The notes beneath the pieces were generated by a model. The model saw nothing but the letters and a program-made list of their open reading frames with translations, was not told the origin of the DNA and made no database searches. Position numbers and translations under genes: made by a program. Positions 55,510-64,000 of a stretch of DNA of 64,000 nt are shown piece after piece. The number at the start of each line of letters is the position of its first letter. Position 1 is the first letter of the stretch. This DNA is from Ramazzottius varieornatus. Lineage: Eukaryota; Tardigrada; Eutardigrada; Parachela; Ramazzottiidae. The DNA is taken from contig BDGG01000001.1 of the NCBI GenBank assembly GCA_001949185.1, positions 3,613,324-3,677,323 on the forward strand. The letters are read 5' to 3'.

Positions 55510-55860
55510 GCCGAATCTTTTGCACGACTCTCAAACGGTTTCTCGTTCTCCCGCGCGTCTGCACTTTCCACTAACAGTTGACTCCAAACGGCGAACTAAG
55601 ACTGGAACACGAATAGATCCAGGAATCAGGAGAGCAAAGACTGCAAGGTTGTTCTGACTTCCGGTCACTCAAACGAATCAAGCGACACTTTGCACTGTTT
55701 GCACTTTCAACTGCGAATGCATATACGAGTTTAATCATTGAATCAATTCGGTCCATTCTGTCGCGCCCCCAACAAAAACATCGCAATCCGCTATTGTAGC
55801 GAACGTGACCGGAAGTGCAGATTTTCCCCATCCTCTACGCTTCTTCCATCTTCTGAGAAG
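55510..55860. other. Shared divergent promoter region
   Basis: 350 bp between the start codons of POLR1C (minus) and Rubicon (plus). A bidirectional promoter is likely from geometry alone. No specific motif is claimed. Confidence 0.4.
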
Positions 55861-58622
55861 ATGGCTGATTCTGCGAAGGACGATCACGATTTGCAGACCA
55901 TTCTGGCTCTGTACGACTCGTAAGTGCAGTCTTCTGTTTCCGATGAGCATGTCCCTGTAAAGAAGACCCCTTGTAAAGAAGCATGTCCCTGTAAAGAAGC
56001 ATACATTTATAGCTGTGTGTTCGTATAGGAGCGACCTGTTGACGAAGCTTGAAGATGCAGCAAGAGTTCTGAGCGAGATGGTTCCCTCCGGTCTTGTGGA
56101 ACGGGAGGATGTTCTTGATGATGCACTAGCCGTCGTGTGTTCGGATCTGACGCAGATCTTGCAGCTTGGAATCAAAGACCGATCGGTTTGTTCGTATCCG
56201 TAGTTAGTTAATCATTTCAGGTAATTGTCCACATGTCATAACAATGGATAATGGTTACTGTGTTCTCTGTTGTCTGTTGCAGTTATCTAAGCTCATGGGC
56301 TACATGGAGGAATTGATCAGCCAATCTACGGGAAAGCCCGTGAACTTTCAGCCGGAAGCGCGACAGGATAGCATCGCGTCTAGTCGCGAGAAACTTTTCG
56401 ACTTGGTTGTCTCCCTCCTGCGAAGTGCGCACTCGAGACAGCGCTTTTTGGCCACCGTCGACGACAGTCACAGTACGCTAATGGACCTGTACGAATCATT
56501 CGCTCCGCTGCGCAGTGAGGGTGATCGTCTTCGGATTCTCAAGGCTCTGCAGTTGCTGCCGCATGTTGACGAACCTTCTCCAACTGAATCTCTATCTGAA
56601 CTGCCCTCGAACAACGGGACTCCGCCTTCAGTTTCAAACGGTCGGAACTGCGACAATGACCCCTGTATCGAAGCCGCGGCGGAGTGTCCACCTGAAAGTC
56701 CGAAACTTCCACGAAGTACCACAAATATACTATTCATTGTGTCATGTTTCCTGATGAATTTTTCTTGTTTGTTATAGCCCCGACAGCTCGTCCGCTGATC
56801 GCCAAAGCGCACGCTCGTTCTCGATCCGATGTGGATTACTTTCCCTCTTCTAGTCGGCCAGCCACCTCGCGAAAACCGAATGGAGTAACAAATCACCATC
56901 GTCGTTTGAGCACAGCTTCGTCATTGCCCGATTCGCGTTCCGTGGAGTCGGTTTCTATTTTCTCCTCCTCTTACTTTAGTCCACCGCGGAAAGGACAGTC
57001 GCTCATTGGATACCTGAAGTCCCAAGACACCGTAACATGTGCGGACTTGGAAAGAGAGAACGCCCACTTCTTCATTTCGGAAGCAATCATTGCTGCTGTC
57101 CAGTGCGTCCAATACGAACAACGCCATGGATGTAGCCGAGTCTACGATGAGACTGCAAACTATACCGGCTCCGACGAACCAGTCCCAAATGCGCCGAACT
57201 CTTTCGCGGACATTCTTCCAGATGTTCCACTACAGTCAGTGTCAGATGAGAGTGTCTCCGTGACGCCAGAACCATCAGCTTGTACAGACGGTGAAGCTTA
57301 TCGCAGCTAAACGATACCTTTATCGTCGCTCACCTCTGCTCTTTTGTAGGTGGAGAGTGGAGGCTGCAAGACGTTGAGCATTCGTCGAACAGTGCGGAAG
57401 CAATAGCAATCTCGTTGCTAAAGCACTTTAGCGCAAGCCAGTTGCCGAAAGCATCAGACCTCGACTGGATCATTTCCGAATTTGAGACTCCACAGGGCCT
57501 TCTCTCATTGTCCAGAGGAGTGCCAGCGGAACGTGATTTGGCAGAGGCCGACAACTGTCGGCTCCGAGGAACCTTAGAATGGGCTCCTTTGCGTCCGCAG
57601 GTAACGACCGATAAGACATGCTATATACTTTTTTGTTTCTGATTCGTTTTCCTTACTCGGTGGTTTCCCTTGCAGGTTATTTACCATATTCAGACACCTG
57701 TTGCCCTAAACACCGCAATGGCGCAGCAAAAGAACCGTTGCGCAGGATGTGGTGGAAAGAAGGACGTTTACAATCAGTCCAAGATGCGGTACTGTGATTA
57801 CACCGGAAAGTACTTCTGTGTGCTGTGTCATGAGTACAAACAAGCCATCATCCCAGCTCGTGTGCTGCTGAAATGGGATTTTTCAAAGCACTACGTTAGT
57901 AACTTTGCCGCAGACTTCTTGGCAAAGATCTATCGCGACCCACTGTTCGATGTCAGCCATTGCAGGTAGCTATAACGGCATACTTGCAGACCTCAACATC
58001 TCAAACTTCATCGTCTTACGAAGAACTTCTGTTTAGTCTGGACTTGTATAAGCGCAGTCGAATTCTGGAGCAGACAAGGCTTTACCGAACACAGCTGGTT
58101 TTAGCTACAGAATATGTCCGAAGTTGTCGGGTAGCTACAAGGTGACGCCGGCATTCGTCTTCCGTTTCTAGCGTGGGCAAGGCAGTATATAAGTGTTTGA
58201 GAAATTTCTTTGTTTCAGTGCAATGGCTGAGATCGAGCAGCTGCCGAGGTTCGTGTGGGAGCAGATCCACACGTACTCACTGGACCTGTTCTGCAGTGTC
58301 CGCGATGGAGTCTTCCCGGCATTCATTCGCCCTGTTGCCGAACTTGCCATGCAGCATGTCTTGACATGTGCGGTGAGGAACTTTCGCTTATTTCCAGCTC
58401 CCAATAATTGGCATTAATCAATGGTTTCAGTTTTGCTCTGCGAAAGGACACATCTGCGAGATATGCAGATCGACCACACTGTTGTTTCCCTTCCAGCTGT
58501 CCGCGGTCTTTCAGTGTCCCCAGTGCTTTTCCTGCTGCCACCTGCAGTGCGTCAAGAACAAACCTTGCCCGAAGTGTACCCGATTGCTGGCTAGAAAGAC
58601 GGAGATGTCCCACGAGTCTTGA
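55861..58622 (+). CDS. RUBCN: Rubicon-like autophagy/endosome regulator
   Basis: Rubicon-family protein; Rubicon binds Rab7 and the class III PI3-kinase complex and restrains autophagosome maturation. Nine exons join in phase: 55861-55919, 56029-56185, 56283-56715, 56778-57290, 57350-57600, 57676-57965, 58037-58130, 58232-58373 and 58431-58622, about 710 residues. Exons 2-3 encode a helical region resembling a RUN domain (DLTQILQLGIKDRS, LMDLYESFAPLRSE). A Ser-rich linker follows. The C-terminal Rubicon-homology domain has NRCAGCGGK, MRYCDYTGKYFCVLCHEY, RVLLKWDFSKHYVSNFAAD, KIYRDPLFDVSH, FCSAKGHICEIC and CPQCFSCCHLQCV with KPCPKC, supplying the zinc ligands and the Rab7-binding surface. It could alternatively be the related Pacer, but the CAGCG context favours Rubicon. 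Confidence 0.82.
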
Positions 58623-59314
58623 AACTCGAATTACTCACTTTTCCAAGTAGAAGTCCATAGCTCGTTTCTCCTGTGAATATTTCTGTGATCTCGAGATTGA
58701 AAATTATTTTTCTTCAACTACGAGAATCTCGTCCTGCCACCATGAGACAACTACATATATTTTTCTAGCACATTTTAACGTTTTAGTAGAATTGTTTTAT
58801 TGATTTCTGAGCAAATGACATCCCACATTTTCGCCACTCAGACTGTTGTGTGCGTTGCGAGGCCCATAGAGTGTGGCAGGTACGTGGATGGGGATGGATT
58901 GTTACGGAGATGGACAATGAAGTGTATGCTGTGCACCGATGGCATGACTTGCAAGTTCGCTGCAGTCTTGGGTCTTCAACCAGGGTCTCGCGGACTGCTG
59001 TCAAGGCCCGAAACCAGAAAGAGGAAAGCGAACATTTCAATGTCAATAACAGGATTTGTATGGTGCGTCATGACTCATGAGTTTTCTAAATGCGCCTTAT
59101 CGACCCATCACTTACAGATTACCGGTCGAGCTTTCGTCTTTCTGCAAGCCAGGCAGAACGACTCGGGAAACAGCAGTAGCTTTTCTTTCCAGTTATAGTT
59201 TACTCACTTTACTACAAAGAACACAGCTTGCACGCTTCTCGCTCTCCACTTGCAGTATTGCACTCCGAAGTATTCCGGATCGGACAAACAGGAAGTCGTA
59301 CGAAATCTGCAACC
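58623..59314. other. Intergenic between RUBCN and CBR1
   Basis: About 690 bp. A 132-codon frame (58800-59198) on the plus strand overlaps shorter frames on both strands; none has a recognisable domain and it runs into the CBR1 5' flank, so I do not call a gene. A CAATAAAAC on the minus strand near 58795 could be a polyadenylation signal for something not identified. Confidence 0.35.
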
Positions 59315-61290
59315 ATGACTGGTGGACAGACTGCGGCAGCATTGGTAAGCGCAGTTTAGAGCTTTCTCTCATCTTGCCTACACGGGTTTTTCGTGTAGTG
59401 TAGGTTACGGGAGCCAACAAAGGCATCGGGTTGGAAATAGTGCGCCAGTTGAGCGAAAAGTTTTCCGGAACAGTGTATCTGACAGGTGCAATCAACCTTT
59501 GGAATGATCTTCTTTGTAATATAGTCGTCTCTATACTCACTTCTTTATTTTGTTCCAGCTCGCGATGAGCACCGTGGGCAAGAAGCAGCCAAATATTTGC
59601 AGCATGACGGTCGAAAGAATGTGCAGTTCCTCAGGATGGACGTGACAGACAAGAAAAGCATCGAAACGGCGCGCGACTTCATCAAGAAGAGCCATGGTGG
59701 ACTAGATGTGCTGATCAACAATGCTGGGATATTCGTTGTAAGTGTGATCAAAATAATGGTCAAGTCTGTTTCTTCCGTTTAATGACCTACGATCAATGTT
59801 CTGTACCAAGTCCATTCTGCAGAAAACCGAAGGTTCCATGCAGGACATGATGCAGCGTCCGCCCACTCCAGAGGCTCTTGCTGATACCATCGCTACGAAC
59901 TTTACTGGACTGCTTGACGTCTGCAAGGTCATGTTCCCCATTCTACGTCCTCATGCCAGGTGAGACCTTTTTACAGGAACTTCATACGTCCTTTCTGCCG
60001 TACAGGGTGGCAGTGTCGCGTAGCTCATATATTTGCACACTTTGTGGTATGGTACTTCCTTGTAGGGTCGTTAATGTGTCCAGCTCTCTTGGCACTCTTG
60101 CCCGTATGAAGAGCCCGGAGCTCACGCACAAATTGACTGCCGAAACGCTGACCGTGGACGAGCTTGAAAAAATTCTAGCTGACTACGTTAAGTAAGACTT
60201 AGCGACTTGACATCTTTCTGTTCAGACCTGTTTCGCAAGTCATGTTTCGGCTCTGAATAGAATAAAATCTCATGATTTTATACTATGAGATTTTATACTG
60301 TGTCAGTTTCTGTGCAGAAACCGTTTCGCGGTTTGCTCACTTCCGGCACAGAATATTAGCATAAGGGGATATTAGGCCGCGCGAGTTCAGCAGGGCATCG
60401 GAATTCGCGGGTCCTGTCATTTAGCCCTCTACTGGATAAAGCCCGGACTTCTTTCGCTTTTTCTGGCGATAGTTTCGGGAAGACAATTCTCTTCCTAACT
60501 TCAATGCTAGTTTTGGTCGAAAACATGATGGATTTCGAGAAGGAACGAGAGCGCAAGTCGAGTGGCGCAATGCGGGAGAGGCGTGTAGCTCGGATCACTT
60601 GACGCGCCAAGTCCAATTCGCTGATTGGTCTGATCACGCTCCACTCCACCAAAATTTCAAATTTCGACCAAAGTGGTCAATAGTACAATCAACTCAACTT
60701 GCACAGAATTTGAAATCCTGTGCAGCGATATTAGGCAAAACATAAGCCGTGGATAACTGCACAGCATAAAACCTATACTTATGCTGGGCAAGCCGAAAAC
60801 ATGACTGCGAAACAGGTCCACTGTAACATTGAGGTCTTTAATTTTGTACTGAAAACTGTTCCGGAGTTCCAGGTCTGGACTGGATGAAAAGTCGGGATAC
60901 CCTGTTGGAGGGTTTGGTCCTTACGCCATGTCCAAGATTGGAGTGACAGCCTTGACTCGCGTTTTGCAGCGGGACCTGGCCGAAGACCAGTCGCGACCCG
61001 ACATGGTCATTAACGCGGTACGGACTTGTTCCTTAGTCAGTTCGAGGTCGTCGACAGGGTAACCAAGCTAGGTCATAATAAGCCATCGTGTGTTCTTCCA
61101 GTGTTGTCCCGGCTATGTCGCCACAGATCTCAACAACAATATGGGCCACCTGACCGTGAAACAGGGAGCTGATACACCGGTCTATCTCGCTACGCTGAAA
61201 GATGGAGACATTCCGAGAGGACAGTTTGTGAAACAACGGAAAGTGCTGAACTGGGTGGAAAGCGAGGGTGATTTGAAGGCGACCATGTGA
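59315..61290 (+). CDS. CBR1: Carbonyl reductase (short-chain dehydrogenase)
   Basis: NADPH-dependent carbonyl reductase of the classical SDR family, reducing ketones, quinones and lipid aldehydes in the cytosol. Seven exons join in phase: 59315-59344, 59404-59486, 59559-59737, 59823-59959, 60066-60191, 60873-61017 and 61102-61290, about 295 residues. Visible motifs are the Rossmann VTGANKGIG, the Arg of YLTARDEHRG (NADPH preference), MDVTD, INNAG, the catalytic VNVSSSLG and YAMSK, and the CCPGYVATDLN block. The insertion between SSSLG and the active Tyr is the length expected for monomeric CBR1. Intron 5 (681 bp) is swollen by an inverted-repeat element. An AATAAA polyadenylation signal lies just after the stop, about 61304. 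Confidence 0.92.
60224..60822. mobile_element. ~600-bp inverted-repeat element in CBR1 intron 5
   Basis: The left end CAGACCTGTTTCGCAAGTC and the right end, inverted CAGTGGACCTGTTTCGCAG, match over about 28 bp with small gaps, continuing into ATGTTT(T)CGGCT. CAG-starting ends suggest hAT, but I see no matching 8-bp flanks (TTTCTGTT versus TAACATTG). There is no transposase frame. It accounts for most of the unusual length of this intron. Confidence 0.55.
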
Positions 61291-62510
61291 GGATTTGAAA
61301 TGCAAATAAAGGCCGATCCTACTCAGAAACGTATTCGTTTCCACCGCGGGCACCCACCTCATGTCCTGTGGCGAAGTATTAAATTTTTAATAGACCATTC
61401 CCGCAAAGTGCACTTGCAACATGTTTTTGGAGTCTGTTTATGTTCGTCCACAATGCAAATTTAAATTCGGGTCTCCTGTTAGACGCTCACGAACGTTCAG
61501 AATTCGTTTTGAGCACAAAAAGTTTATTGAATGGAAAGAAAGGTTTGCGGTTATTCGCTGTACAATGAGCCAATGACGCATCAGTTTTCTGTCACGCCTA
61601 AATTATCGACCCATCTTACTGTCGCCGTTCGCTAATAAGTGATAAAATTTGTGCATCATATGATCTTGAGTATTGACCACACGCACCAGGGGCGCGTTGA
61701 TCCATAAGGCTGACGAGGCTCAGCCTGTCCCAAAGTCCAAATTCTCAGCCTCGACAGGCTGGGAAAATAGCTGGGAAAATGGAAGCAAAAGTAGCAGCCT
61801 CTGGCTGACCGAAAATTTTTTTTACCTGTTAGCCATTCTGACCGGTTTTTGAACGTAACTACCAGTACACGCGCCTACTTCTGGGCATGAACACAACTGT
61901 GGGCCACGGAGCGAAAGCGGCGCTGCTCCGATTGATTTAATGGATTGGTCAACCCCGGCTGACCCGTGCCGTCTTCGTTCCGTGGCCCACAGTTTTGTCC
62001 ATGCTCACATTTGGGCCACGCGCGTGTACAGTATGAAGTGGACTGTTAACTTTAATCTCGTGAAGGATAACTATACAAAAACTTCGCTGAAATGTTAAGA
62101 CAGGCACGCAGTGAAGTCTGCAAATAATGCGCGGAAAATGCGGCGTTGCTCAAGTGTGGAGTATCTGGATGGAATATGGACAAAAAAATCATAATCTGAA
62201 CAAATGACTATACTACTATGCTTTAGATCGAAAGTTAGCGTTATTAGTCACGTCGACAACCTCCAGTTCGACAGTTTGACATGTATAACGAACCTGGGAC
62301 TTATAAAATTCGCATAATGCTCACGATTAAGAATGATTCGTCGATTACAAATCTCCGACGGGCGAAATTAAAAGAAGGACCGGATGCTTCAGTGCGATTA
62401 AACTGTGCCTCACGGATTCACAACTTATTACGGTTGTTAATTATGTGCGTATCAAATAGGCTTCTGGTATACATAAAGGGAGGACAAAATATTTTGCAAT
62501 ATTCTGTGGC
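61291..62510. other. Intergenic with one foldback repeat
   Basis: 1.2 kb after CBR1. Apart from the palindromic element at 61862-62032 and imperfect CAGCCTC repeats around 61710-61810, I recognise no feature. Confidence 0.45.
61862..62032. repeat. 170-bp palindromic foldback element
   Basis: The left half includes CAGTACACGCGC and AACTGTGGGCCACGGAGCGAA; the right half has the inverted copies (TTCGTTCCGTGGCCCACAGTT, GCGCGTGTACAGTA). The arms are about 60-65 bp with an internal loop of about 45 bp. No other copy was noticed in the window. Confidence 0.7.
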
Positions 62511-64000
62511 GTGGTTCTGTCAAGGTACATTAGCTGCCTAAACATGTGCCGGTTTTTCCTCTTTGTTGTAATTTTTGATAGTGTTTTTCACGGACAATGT
62601 TGTACGTACCGGATTGCAGAAATAAATTGCAATAGTGCAGTTGTTCACTCCGGCAAAGTTTATGCAATAGGAGGATACGTGGGGATAGAGCAGGTATGCG
62701 ATGGACGAACCAAGCGGGAGTTGTCAGGACCCATACACCATAATCTCGACTCTTACCACATTGTTATTTGGGATCGTCGGTCACTCAAGTCCAGGGTCGT
62801 TCTGCCTTTGTCATCCGGAGACGGTCCAACAAGTCAGGTCCCGTATGACCAAGATGCGTTTCCACTTCACGGTATATACGACAAGACTGATATTTTGCAA
62901 TGTCCTGGTGGGCTCAACTACAATGTGGACTCTTGTCGAGAGCTTCTACCTTCCCGAAACTTTATGGGAACTGTGGCTCTGTATAAAGGAGCTAAGTTTG
63001 TTCCTGTGGGTGATCGCACTGTACACCGCCCATTTGACGCTGAAGCAGACCTGCAAAACGAAAAGCTCGTCGAGTTTGTTCCTTTTTTTTGTGGACCATA
63101 CGAGAATGCCACTGATGGATTCACCTTCGGCGAGGTAACTAAAATAAACTAAGTTGGATCAGATGCACTAAAGACTCGAAGGATTATTGGTGCCTGCGTT
63201 CATTTCAAGGTAACGTGGAAGATGTACGACTCTTCCATGTCACGCTTTGACAAGGGTTCAGTAACCATGTTTGAGTATGGGGTGCCAACACCAGGCTCTC
63301 CTAACATTGCGTATTCTGCCGAGGCCCCACTGAACGAGTCACGGTCATGGCTGAATAGGCAACCCTTGCCGGAGTCCTGCTACGACATGGCTCTTCCATC
63401 CGTCTCGTCGGCGAAGCGCAACAGTCAAGCCCTGCCTGTTGGTCCTCCCAACAAACGCCGAACCATCCAACAAAAATTGTCGCAGTTTTTCATCCAGACA
63501 ACAGAGTCTTCAACATCAAAAACCGTGGAGGACAAATCCACCCCTCAAAGTCTGCCATCTTCTTCAACAACGGAAGCAACCACCGGTACGGAGACACGCA
63601 CAATGACCGTACAGGGTATCTAAAGCATCACACATGTTCTCATTACTCAATATGCGGATTCTTGTTAGGCTTTTCCACCACTTGCAACGATGTTGAAATG
63701 AATACTTTGGAAAACTCGTGCCCGCTGTTGCCCGCGCACTTTCAACCGCAGCTAACTAACAGGAATCCCTCTTGTGACGTTATGGATGAAAGTGACCGTC
63801 CCCCAACCGTGACCACCACAACATCGGCAGCGCCCGAGAGCCCTTCCGAAGCCGACATTGGGGAATGGATAACCGTACCACTAGCTTCGATTCCAGGGTC
63901 CGTTGTTCGGCAAATAATCGAGAGTCCATGGGTACCACCCACAAACTTCACATTTCCCATCACGGGCAATGGGGGCCAGCGGAGAATTTTTCAGAGAGAA
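62511..64000 (+). CDS. Kelch-like segment joined to a hAT-type TTF zinc-finger N-terminus (partial)
   Basis: Incomplete at the right edge. The first part, 62511-63135, reads NSAVVHSGKVYAIGGYVG, a kelch-repeat pattern as in KLHDC proteins. A GT-AG intron (63136-63211) joins in phase to an exon from 63212 (VTWKMYDSSMSRFDKG), and a second intron (about 63615-63668) joins in phase to the frame open to 64000. The middle is Ser/Thr/Pro-rich and contains KRRTIQQKLSQFF, which fits the PCNA-interacting consensus QxxLxxFF. The end, SPWVPPTNFTFPITGNGGQR, looks like the start of a TTF-type zinc finger found at the N-terminus of hAT-derived (ZMYM/DUF4371-like) proteins. Whether the kelch part truly belongs to the same transcript is uncertain. 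It may be a transposon, a domesticated gene, or two genes. Confidence 0.4.

Noticed and set aside
58800-59198. 132-codon frame upstream of CBR1
   Set aside because: No domain, competing frames on both strands, and overlap with the CBR1 5' flank.

Overview
This is a eukaryotic, animal window: genes are split by short GT-AG introns (mostly 50-120 bp), lie close together on both strands, and encode typical metazoan families (ABCG1/4 transporter, BCL11 zinc-finger factor, PIG-V, lachesin, NFAT, SmgGDS, POLR1C, Rubicon, carbonyl reductase). Lachesin with a GPI tail, the compact introns and the roughly balanced base composition point to a small-genome protostome. A tardigrade or another ecdysozoan is my guess, but nothing in the window proves it. 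There are no bacterial operons, CRISPR arrays or recognisable tRNA/rRNA genes.

Layout. 1-4 kb is repeat-rich: a 1.5-kb inverted-repeat element with a smaller element nested inside, a broken duplicate of the last ABCG exon, and a truncated hAT-like element. 4.0-8.4 kb: ABCG1/4-like transporter (-). 11.2-12.5 kb: BCL11-like zinc-finger protein (-). 13.1-14.6 kb: PIG-V mannosyltransferase (+). 14.8-16.9 kb: CFAP99-like ciliary protein (-). 17.2-20.2 kb: a DDX11-like protein whose helicase motifs are destroyed (-). 20.7-22.2 kb: LRAT/PLAAT-type thiol enzyme (+). 23.4-24.6 kb: chromo-barrel protein (+). 25.9-32.6 kb: complete nine-exon lachesin with a 4.6-kb first intron (-). 33.9-36.0 kb: two small, poorly recognised genes (+). 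37.2-40.8 kb: NFAT (+). 41.4-42.2 kb: complete non-autonomous hAT element. 42.5-43.6 kb: F-box exons. 44.1-47.0 kb: four-Ig transmembrane protein (+). 47.3-48.0 kb: unknown membrane protein (+). 48.3-49.6 kb: secreted Ser/Thr-rich protein (-). 50.2-51.5 kb: divergent PP1-like phosphatase (+). 52.1-54.1 kb: RAP1GDS1 (+). 54.2-55.5 kb: POLR1C (-). 55.9-58.6 kb: Rubicon (+). 59.3-61.3 kb: carbonyl reductase (+). 62.5-64.0 kb: start of a kelch-like/TTF-zinc-finger gene that runs off the window (+).

The genes do not form one pathway. They are ordinary housekeeping and signalling genes in a repeat-rich compact genome. The most unusual items are: (i) the DDX11-like protein that keeps the fold and most Fe-S cysteines but has lost Walker A, DEAH and the arginine finger; (ii) a dispersed family of ~110-190-bp hairpin elements with an AAGTGGCGCA core, found in introns of four different genes, three times in NFAT; (iii) an inverted repeat that starts exactly at a splice donor of the LRAT-like gene, where retaining the intron would remove the catalytic cysteine; and (iv) a PCNA-binding-type peptide in front of a hAT-type zinc finger at the right edge.
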